A stretch of 60,978 nucleotides of DNA. It comes from Bacteroidota bacterium (GTDB lineage Bacteria > Bacteroidota > Bacteroidia > Chitinophagales > LD1). The DNA lies in NCBI GenBank assembly GCA_947478005.1, contig CANJVG010000008.1, positions 1 to 60,978 on the forward strand, written 5' to 3'. The translations under genes and the position numbers were made by a program. Every line of letters begins with the position of its first letter. Within the stretch, counting starts at the first letter, position 1. Positions 33,391-41,316 of the stretch are shown piece after piece. The notes below the pieces were generated by a model that was given only the letters and a program-made list of their open reading frames with translations, made no database searches and was not told the DNA's origin.

Positions 33391-33561
33391 ATGATTTTAG
33401 ATAAACTAACTAAAGTACGAAGTGAACTAGTTAGCTTAGGAAGTAGACTGGCAAGTTTAGATGGTATCCTGGTTAGTTTCAGAAGTAAATTACCTAGTTT
33501 AGAGGCTATCGTAGTTAGTTTTGGAAGAGAAGTGGTTAGTTTAGATTGTACTTGTAAGTAA
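33391..33561 (+). CDS. Possible small heptad-repeat peptide from a second 21-bp array
   Basis: A possible 56-residue peptide from the ATG at 33391. It is built of 7-residue units: LTKVRSE, LVSLGSR, LASLDGI, LVSFRSK, LPSLEAI, VVSFGRE, VVSLD. Hydrophobic residues fall at the first and fourth place of each unit, the coiled-coil a/d pattern. No promoter or partner gene is apparent. It may equally be an untranslated repeat; see the array entry. Confidence 0.3.
   Translation: MILDKLTKVRSELVSLGSRLASLDGILVSFRSKLPSLEAIVVSFGREVVSLDCTCK
33411..33553. repeat. 21-bp tandem array
   Basis: Anchors (TTAGTTT-like) lie at 33411, 33432, 33453, 33474, 33495, 33516 and 33537, all 21 bp apart. The core is GTTAGTTTNGAAG. 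The sequence is unrelated to the arrays near 13.1, 29.7 and 39.4 kb, but the period is the same. It follows the start of the divergent SDR gene. Confidence 0.88.
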
Positions 33562-33924
33562 AGTGTCTAGTTTAGCTAAAAGTCGAGAATTAAGGTAGAA
33601 GATTTGGAAAAGAAGCTAAGCTAAAAAGTAGAATGAAATCAGGCCACCGATGCAGTGATCTACTAGGTTGAACTTTCGCGTTTTGCAGATTTTTCTGTCA
33701 TTGAACTGCGTGGGTTCATCAATAGAGCTCAAAAAGAGCTCAGCGGGCTTGTTCCCACCCTTACATACTACATAAGAGAAACAGCTCTTGGAAGGGAAAT
33801 AGCGGGATCTGTCAGTGCAACAGCAACCATAATCGCACGTTGAGCATCTTTTTGGAATACTTTAAATGTGTAAAAGCATGATGCAAAATCAGCCCTGTGT
33901 AGGTTTGTTTCGAACTATTACCCG
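33562..33924. other. Non-coding stretch with one start-less open frame
   Basis: No gene is convincing here. On the plus strand, 33667-33843 is open for 58 codons, bounded by TAG and TGA, and reads protein-like (for example SVIELRGFINRAQKELSG and TALGREIAGSVSATATIIAR) but has no ATG. It could be the tail of a decayed gene. A strong terminator follows at 33925-33970. Confidence 0.35.
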
Positions 33925-33970
33925 AAAAAACGAAACCCTTGTTCGCTTGAACAAGGGTTTCGTTTTTTTT
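33925..33970. terminator. Strong bidirectional terminator without an obvious gene
   Basis: A 17-bp stem (AAACGAAACCCTTGTTC, loop GCTT, and its complement) is flanked by A7 on the left and T8 on the right, so it can act in both directions. No intact gene ends into it on the plus strand; on the minus strand it follows the gene remnant at 34001-34065. Confidence 0.85.
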
Positions 33971-34000
33971 AGAAGACCGTGAAAATGGCAATATAAAATT

Positions 34001-34065
34001 CTACACCGCCCCCACCTCCAAATAAGCCGCCTCACCATTCCCTGCTTTGCGTTTGTAATTGCTTT
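34001..34065 (-). pseudogene. 3' end remnant resembling the NfeD gene terminus
   Basis: On the minus strand a short open segment reads KRKAGNGEAAYLEVGAV then TAG. Its last 35 bases match the 3' end of the nfeD-type gene at 46057 with few differences (shared CCAAATAAGCCG and CCTCAC), including the same TAG stop. Nothing upstream resembles the rest of that gene. It lies between two terminators, so it is likely the tail of a deleted gene. Confidence 0.45.
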
Positions 34066-34112
34066 CAAAAAAAATGCCTTAAGCTGTGTCAAATCACAAC
34101 TTAAGGCATTGG
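34066..34112 (-). terminator. Rho-independent terminator after the copper-monooxygenase-like gene
   Basis: AATGCCTTAAG...TGTG pairs with CACA...CTTAAGGCATT (one mismatch in 16 bp) around a 5-nt loop, and is followed on the minus strand by eight T. It lies about 20 nt after the stop at 34131. Confidence 0.85.
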
Positions 34113-34130
34113 TAGAAAAGGAAATTAGGC

Positions 34131-35807
34131 CTATTGGTTAAGAACGATAATTTTTTGCACCGTTACAGCACCGTTAACGGTAAGATGTACGAAATAAATA
34201 CCGGCCGATAAGTTTTCAGCCGAGGCGTTCAGACTGATGGCGTGTTTGCCTGCTGCTTGTGTTCCGCTAAACAGCGTTTTTACCTTAGCCCCTACCGAAT
34301 TGTATAAGTCTATGGCCGCTTCATCACTGCCGGTTAAAGTATAGCTCAGATTGAAATTGCCTCTGCTTGGATTAGGATAAATATGCAGTGCAGAATTTTC
34401 ATCGCTCACATTCTTAATGCTAGTAGCAGCCGGCAGCTCATTGGTATAAGAAAAGTAAGTAACAAACATTTCACCGGCTGTGGTCAGTGCAAACGGAATA
34501 TCCACCGAGTCATTATTCAGCCAGGTAGCTTCCATAATCAAGCCGCTATCCATATTTACCTCCATCATAGGGGTAAATGTTCTTACGGCAGGGTGTGTGT
34601 AATCATAATATCCCTGATTAGCCGTGTAGTTTTCGTTGTAGAATCCTTCATAAATCTGTTCACCTTTGGTTCCGTCACCGTGGCGTTTGTAGATGTCGAA
34701 ATCCTTACCCCACTGATGGGTATGCGACTGAATGTTCCAGAAATAGCGGGTTTCGCCCGGTGAAGTCAATTCATTTTGCAGGGTATAAGGTAATCCGGTA
34801 TGAGGAATGTTCAGCGCAAAAGGATTCTGTCCTCCATAGCTGCTCAGGCCTGTTTTCATTTCAACAGCCCCCGAGCCTGCCGGCTGCGTATAAACATTTA
34901 AATAAGCCGAAGCGGCCAGTATGTTGGTGCCGCTATAGTTATGCATGTGCAGGTTAAGCAAAAGCGGGTCGGATGGTGTTTGGAAATGAGCAGTTCCCTC
35001 CGGCAACGTCAACTCATCGGTAAACTGCCAGATAGCCATGAACTTGGTGTATTGATACACTAAAATCTGTGTGCTAAAATTAGCTCCGGCCATCGGTGCT
35101 ACACCCATTGCGGTGGCGCCTGCGGGTGTAATGGTGCGCAAAGCCCAGTGATGCGATTCAGCAGGTAGTTTAGAATGTAATTCAGTGATTTCAACACTTG
35201 AAGGCAAGTTGGGGTTATACACCTGAAAAAACTCAAACTCACCATGCGGCTCCAAAAATATAGGTCCGAATTTAACCTGATAGCCTTGTCGGCCTTCCTG
35301 TGCAGGAGTAAGCGGTGCAGTTGTTTCGGGATTCACAGGGTTTGCATAATAGGCGTTTATCAAAGCAGAGTTATAGGTGGTACCGGTGTCTTTTGCGCCC
35401 CAAATAATCCACTGGCGAATCAGTTCAATTTCTGCTTTTGCAAGGGTATCGGAAGAACCATAACCCGGCATAGGATTTCCTTCGCTGATGGTCAGTTCAT
35501 TCATAGGGTCTAAACCATGATTGACCTTTTTCATCAAAAGGCTGCGATAAGGGTAACCCGGCACAACTCTTTTATATCCACTGGAAGCGGCTGACGGGTT
35601 AGTAGGGGCAACATTTACCAATCGGTTATAGACATCAGCTGTGGTTCCGCTTAAATCTAACAAACCCGAAGGCAAAGAACCGCTATGGCAGGCACCGGTA
35701 CATTTTGCCTGAAACAAAGCATGTACTTGTTCAAAGGTACTTTGACCATTGGAATTAAATTGGGATAAAAACAAAACAGCAGTGAGTAGAAAAACGTTTT
35801 TCTTCAT
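34131..35807 (-). CDS. Copper type II monooxygenase-like T9SS cargo with an N-terminal heme motif
   Basis: A 558-residue secreted protein. After the signal peptide (VLFLSQFNSNGQ), residues 36-41 read CTGACH, a CX3CH heme-c-type motif in a small cytochrome-like domain (to about 130, with NPMPGYGSSDTLAKAEIELIRQW). The middle (about 165-450) has clusters of copper-type ligands: ESHHWALRT, LLNLHMHNYSG and IQSHTHQWGKDFDI, which resemble the two-domain fold of ascorbate-dependent copper monooxygenases. A type A T9SS sorting domain ends the protein (IYPNPSRGN ... QKIIVLNQ). The enzymatic assignment is inferred from the His motifs. The substrate is unknown. Confidence 0.75.
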   Translation of the reverse strand: MKKNVFLLTAVLFLSQFNSNGQSTFEQVHALFQAKCTGACHSGSLPSGLLDLSGTTADVYNRLVNVAPTNPSAASSGYKRVVPGYPYRSLLMKKVNHGLDPMNELTISEGNPMPGYGSSDTLAKAEIELIRQWIIWGAKDTGTTYNSALINAYYANPVNPETTAPLTPAQEGRQGYQVKFGPIFLEPHGEFEFFQVYNPNLPSSVEITELHSKLPAESHHWALRTITPAGATAMGVAPMAGANFSTQILVYQYTKFMAIWQFTDELTLPEGTAHFQTPSDPLLLNLHMHNYSGTNILAASAYLNVYTQPAGSGAVEMKTGLSSYGGQNPFALNIPHTGLPYTLQNELTSPGETRYFWNIQSHTHQWGKDFDIYKRHGDGTKGEQIYEGFYNENYTANQGYYDYTHPAVRTFTPMMEVNMDSGLIMEATWLNNDSVDIPFALTTAGEMFVTYFSYTNELPAATSIKNVSDENSALHIYPNPSRGNFNLSYTLTGSDEAAIDLYNSVGAKVKTLFSGTQAAGKHAISLNASAENLSAGIYFVHLTVNGAVTVQKIIVLNQ

Positions 35808-36068
35808 GGTTAATTGGTTTTAGTAAATTTTTGGAAGGGTGATTTGGTTCGGCAAGTATAAGGATGGCTGTTCAAGAAATCTCCTTTTCCCTCAAATTTA
35901 TTTTATGAAAACTTCGCTTAGTACATAGCAAAAATTTCGCTTTGTCGGTTTGTAGAATTTCTCTCATAGCGGAAATTCGCTAATTTTTCGAGCTAAGCAT
36001 TGGGCTATTGGCAAGAGAAACAAAGTAGAGGAAGGAGAAAAGATTACAACCTGAATAAAATCGGGCCT
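35808..36068. other. Non-coding upstream region
   Basis: No gene or strong promoter motif is recognised. TTCGC-containing blocks (AACTTCGCTT, AATTTCGCTT, GGAAATTCGC) recur at irregular spacing (35913, 35936, 35959, 35976) and include an imperfect inverted repeat of AAATTTCGCT with AGCGGAAATT. Confidence 0.4.
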
Positions 36069-36213
36069 ACACCGCCCAACCATCAAATATGCCAACCTCA
36101 CGACCTTTCGTTTAGTGGGGTGCCCGTAATCATAAATGAACCATCGATTAAATAGTTGTGTTGCTCCCAGTTTAGTTCAAGCAAAAAGGCACGGTGCCAT
36201 TTGATAATGGCGG
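36069..36213 (-). pseudogene. Frameshifted NfeD C-terminal remnant
   Basis: On the minus strand the segment reads AIIKWHRAFLLELNWEQ and then NYLIDGSFMITGTP, aligning without gaps to AITNLRPAGKIEINGEQ and DSTADGSFILSGTE at the end of the intact NfeD protein (46057-47397). A TGA then interrupts, and a shifted frame gives VVRLAYLMVGRC, matching AVRSAYLVVRPV. It is therefore a decayed copy of the NfeD OB-fold tail, abutting the stop of the response-regulator gene. Confidence 0.7.
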
Positions 36214-36214
36214 C

Positions 36215-36913
36215 TTAACCGCGCACATTAAAAATGAAACCCACTCCGAACACATTCTCAATGCTCAAATCAGGGTCCTGGCTTAGGTATTTACGAAGCT
36301 TGGTAATGAATACATCAAGGCTTCTTCCAAAGAAATAATCATTTGCACCCCACAGAGCAATCAGTATCTCTTCACGCTTAATTACTTTGTTGCGATGGTT
36401 CGATAAATAGCGGAGTATTTCGCTTTCCTTTTCGGTTAGTCTGCGGTTGGTGGTTCCAAGTGTCAGGCATTGTTTAGTAAAGTCAAATACATATTGTCCT
36501 ATGGCCGTCAATTCTTCCACAGCATCGCTGCCCGTTTCGGGCATTCTGCGGACAACAGCCTTTATTTTCCAAAGCAATTCTTCTTCGTCAAACGGCTTGG
36601 TTATGTAATCATCGGCACCCAATCCATAGCCTTTCAGCTTGTCGGCCTTAAACGATTTGGCCGTAATAAAGATAAGCGGGATGGTTTCGTTCTTTAACCG
36701 GATAGCTTTAGCCAATGAAAAGCCATCCATTTTTGGCATCATTACATCGAGCAGACATAAATCAAACCCCTGCGAATGAAACGCCTTGAGTGCCAACTCA
36801 CCATCTTTACAAAGCAGCACATCAAACCCCTCTGCCTGCAAGTAATCGACTAACAACACACCCAAATTCAGGTCATCTTCAGCCAGTAATATTTTGAGTT
36901 TTTCTTTAGGCAT
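36215..36913 (-). CDS. OmpR-family response regulator
   Basis: A 232-residue DNA-binding regulator. The receiver domain (about 1-120) has the acidic pocket (AEDD), phospho-acceptor Asp in LLDVMMPKMDG, ITAKS and the conserved Lys (DYITKPF). A winged-helix trans_reg_C domain (about 135-230) follows, with LTEKESEILRYLSNHRNKV and RSLDVFITKLRKYL. The start overlaps the kinase stop by 8 nt, so the pair is co-translated. A likely target is the divergent TonB-domain gene next to the kinase. Confidence 0.95.
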   Translation of the reverse strand: MPKEKLKILLAEDDLNLGVLLVDYLQAEGFDVLLCKDGELALKAFHSQGFDLCLLDVMMPKMDGFSLAKAIRLKNETIPLIFITAKSFKADKLKGYGLGADDYITKPFDEEELLWKIKAVVRRMPETGSDAVEELTAIGQYVFDFTKQCLTLGTTNRRLTEKESEILRYLSNHRNKVIKREEILIALWGANDYFFGRSLDVFITKLRKYLSQDPDLSIENVFGVGFIFNVRG

Positions 36914-38123
36914 AGGGTAAGGTTATGGTAAAGGCAGAGCCTTTCATCTTTTCGCTTTTCAATTCCATAGTGCCTCCATGCACTTCCACAATCTTGCTGA
37001 CATAAGCCAGGCCGAGCCCAAAGCCTTTTACATTATGCACGTCTCCGGTTGGCACTCTGAAATATTTGTCAAACACCTTCTGCTGGTATTCCTTTTCGAT
37101 ACCAATGCCGTTATCACTAACCACAACTACTAAATCAGTACCGGCATTGGATGTCTGAATTGAAATTTCAGGGCGCTCTGTGCAATACTTCAAGGCGTTG
37201 TCGATAAGGTTACACAAAGCGTTTGAAAGATGGGTCTTATCCCCCATCATCACAAAATGCTCAGCACCCAATTCCAATTTCAACTGTCCTTGCTTTTGCT
37301 CCACCTGCAGGCTCATATACTTAACCGTCTCCTGAATTAATTGATGAAAATCGAATTCGGTTTTTTGAATCGGAATTTCGCCCCGCTCCAAAGCGGTCAT
37401 ACCCAAGACCTGTTCTACCTGCAATCGCAGCTTCGTATTCTCCTCCAGAATGATTCCCCCATACTGTTTTATCTTCTCCTCTTCTCCCCTATTCGAATCC
37501 TTCAGCATCATCTTCACGGCCAGCGAAATATTGGTGAGCGGTGTTTTAAACTCATGGGTCATGTTGTTTAAAAAATCAGTGGTATGCTCCGAAATCTCCT
37601 TCTCCCTGAGCAGCGAAAGAGTGGTTCGCCAAAACATAATCAGCACCACTATTATCAGCACCACCGAAGTAATGAAGAGCGGTCCCATCTCCTCTATAAT
37701 AAATTGCTTCTTGTCGGGGAAAATCAGTTTCAGTTCCAACCCATTATTGCCCACCACCTCATCCAGCTTCTTTTTAAAAACATTGGCACTAAGCTCTGTT
37801 TTGCTTTTCGCCCCCCGCGCATTGGGTTGCAGCACCTGAAAGGAATAGTCGATATGGAAATTGTAGAAATTCATGAAGTGCCGAAACAACGAATCCACCT
37901 TATGCATTTCACTTTCTCCTACATTCACCTCCATGTTTCGGCAGGTCTCCTTATCAGCACTCAAGGCATCAGCCGTTCTGGCGAGGACCATATTGGCTTT
38001 TTCGTTAAACAGCTCCTCCTTTATTTTGGCAGTTTGCAATATCCAGCTCACCTGAATAATCAAAAGCACCACCAAAGCCACAGAAGAGATGGCGATGAAC
38101 AAATAGGTTCTGTTTATTTTCAT
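36906..38123 (-). CDS. Sensor histidine kinase
   Basis: A membrane kinase of about 405 residues. Two membrane segments (about 5-26 and 145-167) enclose a periplasmic sensor domain of about 115 residues of no known type. The H box is HEFKTPLTNIS, the N box LIDNALKYC, G1 VSDNGIGI, and G2 GFGLGLAYV. I chose the ATG at 38123 (MKINRTYLFIA); a TTG four codons upstream is possible. TAATTTTG (38140-38133), a -7-type element, lies 10 nt upstream. It heads a two-gene operon with the response regulator. Confidence 0.95.
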   Translation of the reverse strand: MKINRTYLFIAISSVALVVLLIIQVSWILQTAKIKEELFNEKANMVLARTADALSADKETCRNMEVNVGESEMHKVDSLFRHFMNFYNFHIDYSFQVLQPNARGAKSKTELSANVFKKKLDEVVGNNGLELKLIFPDKKQFIIEEMGPLFITSVVLIIVVLIMFWRTTLSLLREKEISEHTTDFLNNMTHEFKTPLTNISLAVKMMLKDSNRGEEEKIKQYGGIILEENTKLRLQVEQVLGMTALERGEIPIQKTEFDFHQLIQETVKYMSLQVEQKQGQLKLELGAEHFVMMGDKTHLSNALCNLIDNALKYCTERPEISIQTSNAGTDLVVVVSDNGIGIEKEYQQKVFDKYFRVPTGDVHNVKGFGLGLAYVSKIVEVHGGTMELKSEKMKGSAFTITLPYA

Positions 38124-38225
38124 ATTGCATTTCAAAATTAGCCTTTTTACATAGCTTCAATTTGCGTTAACAGGCCATTAACAAGCCAATAACAGCTCAG
38201 TAACAAGGTCACTTCAAATTAGCCT

Positions 38226-38233
38226 TAGTTTTG
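38226..38233 (+). promoter_or_regulatory. Promoter -7 element of the TonB-domain gene
   Basis: TAGTTTTG matches TAnnTTTG and lies 22 nt before the ATG at 38256. No TTTG is seen at the usual 20-nt spacing, which would fit dependence on an activator such as the adjacent response regulator (inference). Confidence 0.4.
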
Positions 38234-38255
38234 CTTTACAAAAATTCAGACCAAT

Positions 38256-39062
38256 ATGAAAAACAAGATTCTCACCATGCTGCTGCTACTGCTCGTTGCC
38301 ATCGGCTTTTCGCAAAGCGATAATTTCAATCTGGAGCGAAACATGAACACCACGATTAAAAACGCCACCCTTCTGCGTGCAGAATATATCAATGACCTTA
38401 GCCCTTTGTTATGGAGCCAAATGGCCTTCCCTTTCAATGGCGATTTCTGGCTGTATCATCGCAGAATCAACAATTTCGCGCAGCCACAAACCGAGAACTA
38501 TCTTTATCCGCAGGACGATTACAAACAAATTGTAACCGTTGTTTTTACTGAAATATCCGTTACCACAGATGGCAAAACCGTAGTAACGCAAAGCACCAGC
38601 GACAAATTAACCGCGCAGCAAAAAAACAGTTTAACCGCAGCCGTGCCCGGTTCGGTGATAGAAGTTAAACTGAAATACAAGTATAAGGACCAGACCAAGG
38701 ACAGCTATGGCGATAGAAACAAAACCGTAGCAGGCAGCACCCAGGTTACGCTCGTGCCTGCTATCGAAGCCGAATATCCGGGTGGATTCAAACAACTATC
38801 GGCCTATTTTGCAGCGAACGTGATGCATAAAATTACGGATAAAAAAGAGCTAGATAAAATCCTGAACGCCACTATCGAGTTTACGGTCGATGAATACGGA
38901 GAGGTGACCAATGCAAGAATAGCGAAAACAACTGCTGACAAGCGATTGGATAATCTACTGCTGGAGGCCATCAACAAAATGCCAAGATGGAAACCGGCTG
39001 CTGATTCAAAAGGAGAAAAAGTAAAGCAGGAATTTACAATTCCGTTTAGCAGCGGTTGCTAG
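38256..39062 (+). CDS. Exported protein with a TonB-type C-terminal domain
   Basis: A 268-residue protein with signal peptide (LTMLLLLLVAIGFSQ), an uncharacterised middle and a TonB C-terminal-like domain (about 170-265) with the pattern TIEFTVDEYGEVTNARI ... LLLEAINKMPRWKPA. It lacks the N-terminal membrane anchor and proline-rich linker of a classical TonB, so it is probably a periplasmic relative rather than an energy transducer. It is divergent from the histidine kinase operon and is a candidate regulatory target of it. Confidence 0.75.
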   Translation: MKNKILTMLLLLLVAIGFSQSDNFNLERNMNTTIKNATLLRAEYINDLSPLLWSQMAFPFNGDFWLYHRRINNFAQPQTENYLYPQDDYKQIVTVVFTEISVTTDGKTVVTQSTSDKLTAQQKNSLTAAVPGSVIEVKLKYKYKDQTKDSYGDRNKTVAGSTQVTLVPAIEAEYPGGFKQLSAYFAANVMHKITDKKELDKILNATIEFTVDEYGEVTNARIAKTTADKRLDNLLLEAINKMPRWKPAADSKGEKVKQEFTIPFSSGC

Positions 39063-39149
39063 AGCGGGAGCGAAAGCAAATTCAGTTTCTCGCCTGCTTT
39101 TATCTGCACCCCAATGCGATTTCACCGCATTTATACCCTATACAAAATA

Positions 39150-39180
39150 CAAACACCCGAAGAATTCTCTTCGGCTGTTT
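39150..39180 (+). terminator. Probable terminator after the TonB-domain gene
   Basis: CCGAAGA-ATTC-TCTTCGG, extended with one mismatch to AAACA...TGTTT, forms a 13-bp hairpin about 90 nt after the stop. The downstream T run is short. Confidence 0.5.
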
Positions 39181-39339
39181 CCTTTAAAGTTCCTGCAGCA
39201 CTAATCTTTCGCAAAAAGAGTTTCAATTTCATATCAAATACAAGTCAGTCTTGTGCAATACAAAAGAAAACTTGAGCCAGTCAAAAAATAACTTGTAGGC
39301 AACGAACTGTGGTGGATGAAAAGATAAATATTTTGACCG

Positions 39340-39612
39340 ATTTATAATTATAAATCGATGATTACTAAGCATAAATCAACGAACTTTGCTTATAGATCGA
39401 GGATTTATAACTATAAATGGATGAATCATGCTTAAAAATGACCGAACTATGCTTATAAATCGAGGATTCTTAAACATAAATCATGGAACAATAAGCATAG
39501 ATGAGCAAACTATGATTATAGACGAACGAACTATAATCATAAATCGAGCATTGCTGCTTATCAATCGGCCTTTGCTAGCTAACAATCGAGCTTTGTTGTT
39601 TAGCAATTGGGG
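39340..39612. repeat. 21-bp tandem array, 13 units
   Basis: Thirteen consecutive 21-bp units with no indels. The core is TGCTTATAAATCGAGG with many substitutions; later units change to GCTTATCAATCGGC and GCTAACAATCGAGC. A partial unit may precede at 39319. A frame from an ATG at 39428 (units such as INRGFLN, IDERTII, INRALLL) stays open to 39637, but the same frame upstream has a TGA within the array, so coding is not preserved across it. Confidence 0.92.
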
Positions 39613-39626
39613 GGAAGTAAACTATC

Positions 39627-39658
39627 AGCCCTCGTAGGTTTTGAAAACTTACGAGGGC
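39627..39658. repeat. GCCCTCGTAGG palindromic repeat
   Basis: GCCCTCGTA-GGTTTT pairs with GAAAAC-TTACGAGGGC, a near-perfect inverted repeat next to the 21-bp array. I recall CTCGTAGGTTTT-type palindromes as widespread repetitive elements in Bacteroidota. It may act as a terminator or REP-like element. Confidence 0.6.
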
Positions 39659-39801
39659 TTGGAGTAAAAGAGGTAATGCTCGTCTATTTGTTAAACTTGA
39701 ATCATCTCTTAAATTTTACGTTGATGTAAAGCAGTTGAAAAGTCAATAATTATGGCTGGGTTGAACTAGCTTCCTCTCTCAATCGACCAACCAGAAATAA
39801 C

Positions 39802-40479
39802 CTATTTCCGAATTGACGAAAAAACAAGATCATTTAAAAAAGACAACACATCCTTTTCTTCTTTAGAATCGCCAAAATCTGTAAGAGCCGGCAAATTATT
39901 CATAAAGAAATTTTGAAAATGGGCCATTTCAATAATAGTAGATGCTAACGATTTGGGGTATTTGTACCTAGGATTACATTCTAAAATAATAGACCCAACT
40001 ACACCGCAAAGGTCTTTATAGGGTTTGAAAAAATGTTGCTTGTTATCATCGCTAACCTGTTTGGTTAAATATGCTTTAGATCCTTCTGCAATTACTATTT
40101 GATGAAGCAAGCTCTCGTTTACGTAACCCGTTTGCTCGTCATCCTCCACCGTTGATACCAATAATTTTATCACCCTTTTAAGTTTAGTTGCAGGAACTAT
40201 AATATTGTTGGTGCTGTAGGCAATTTGAAATTCCAGCCAACCCCAGTACCAGGCCGTAAGATAAACCAGTAGTTTGTGTTTGTTTTCAAAATACCGGTAA
40301 ATACTGGCCTCGGTTGTGCCTATATCCTCTGCCAGTTTTTTGAAGGTAAAGGACTCGAACCCGTTTTTATGAATCAGTTGAATACTGTGCATAATAATGT
40401 TCTTGCCCAGTTCCGAACTTTCAGGATTGCGCAAAAACAAGGCACTATTCATTTTAATCTGTAGCTGTAACTTCTTCAT
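39802..40479 (-). CDS. TetR/AcrR-family transcriptional regulator
   Basis: A 225-residue repressor: an N-terminal helix-turn-helix (about 20-65, with FTFKKLAEDIGTTEASIYRYFENK) and an all-helical ligand-binding domain. I chose the ATG at 40479 because a longer frame would run across the 17-bp operator palindrome at 40540-40556. It is divergent from the exporter operon beginning at 40621, which it most likely represses. Confidence 0.9.
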   Translation of the reverse strand: MKKLQLQIKMNSALFLRNPESSELGKNIIMHSIQLIHKNGFESFTFKKLAEDIGTTEASIYRYFENKHKLLVYLTAWYWGWLEFQIAYSTNNIIVPATKLKRVIKLLVSTVEDDEQTGYVNESLLHQIVIAEGSKAYLTKQVSDDNKQHFFKPYKDLCGVVGSIILECNPRYKYPKSLASTIIEMAHFQNFFMNNLPALTDFGDSKEEKDVLSFLNDLVFSSIRK

Positions 40480-40539
40480 GTCTTTTAGCGGTTTTTGCGT
40501 ATTTCTATCTGCAAAGGAAAATAATTTTACAATTATTTG

Positions 40540-40556
40540 TGATAGTATTACTATCA
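40540..40556. promoter_or_regulatory. Operator palindrome between the TetR gene and the exporter operon
   Basis: TGATAGTA-T-TACTATCA is a perfect 17-nt palindrome. It lies 61 nt before the TetR start and 64 nt before the first exporter-operon gene, the usual place and size for a TetR-family binding site controlling both directions. Confidence 0.75.
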
Positions 40557-40620
40557 TTTTCAAAACTTTTCCTATTATTGTATTGTTTTAGTAGGAGTAA
40601 ATCAAAAATGTACAAACAAA

Positions 40621-41256
40621 ATGAGACCAACATTTATTAAAAAAATCCCTTTCTACTTTTCCTGCTTGCTATGTGTGGTTATTCTTAGCTCTTGCTCTAT
40701 TTTAAACCACTATTCAGTATCTACTTATAACACGAGCCTGGCAAATGCTCCTTTTGATGTTGTAATAGTTCCGGGCCTGCCTTATGATTCTTCAAAAATT
40801 AACCCCTTATTTAAAGCCCGCCTGCTATGGGCAAAAGAGCTATATGAAAATGGAATTACTAAACACATCATCTTTTCGGGTTCTGCGGTACACAGCCCCT
40901 ACACAGAAGCGTTGATCATGAAAATGATGGCGGACAGTATGGGTATTCCAACTCACCAAACTTTTGTTGAGGACAAAGCCTTGCATTCAAACGAAAATGT
41001 TTCTTATGGTGTAGCGTTAGCGGACAAAATGGGGTTTCAAAAAATTGCCATTGCCACGGACCCTATTCAATCTTTAGTCATAAAAAAATATACAAAGGAT
41101 AAGCACAAGAACGTTTCAATTCTTCCTTTTAGTATAAAGTCGATGCCTTTGTATTACAAAGGCACTTTACCTAAGGTAAATGAAGAAAACGCTTACGTGT
41201 GTGATTTTATTCCTCTTAGAGAAAGAGAAAATTTGCAAATTCCTATGGAAGATTAA
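40621..41256 (+). CDS. SanA/YdcF-like (DUF218) lipoprotein
   Basis: A 211-residue protein with a lipoprotein signal (lipobox VILSSC). The DUF218 domain has DVVIVPGLPYDSSKIN, IIFSGSAVHSPYTEA, the acidic motif EDKALHSNENV and IAIATDPIQS. Family members (SanA, YdcF, ElyC) influence envelope barrier function and cell-wall precursor use; the enzymatic activity is not known. It is the first gene after the TetR operator and 60 nt upstream of the ABC gene, so likely part of the exporter operon. Confidence 0.85.
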   Translation: MRPTFIKKIPFYFSCLLCVVILSSCSILNHYSVSTYNTSLANAPFDVVIVPGLPYDSSKINPLFKARLLWAKELYENGITKHIIFSGSAVHSPYTEALIMKMMADSMGIPTHQTFVEDKALHSNENVSYGVALADKMGFQKIAIATDPIQSLVIKKYTKDKHKNVSILPFSIKSMPLYYKGTLPKVNEENAYVCDFIPLRERENLQIPMED

Positions 41257-41316
41257 TATTCTTACAGCAATCATTATGTCCGTTTAAATAAACTAACATT
41301 AATAACTAATATACTG

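Noticed and set aside
33889-34092. 67-codon minus-strand frame
   Set aside because: It runs through two terminators and the NfeD-like remnant in another frame; composition is not protein-like.
35913-35980. Another fixed-period array (TTCGC blocks)
   Set aside because: Spacings of 23, 23 and 17 bp do not hold a constant period.
39340-39612. CRISPR-like array of 21-bp units
   Set aside because: Units are contiguous without spacers and far too degenerate.
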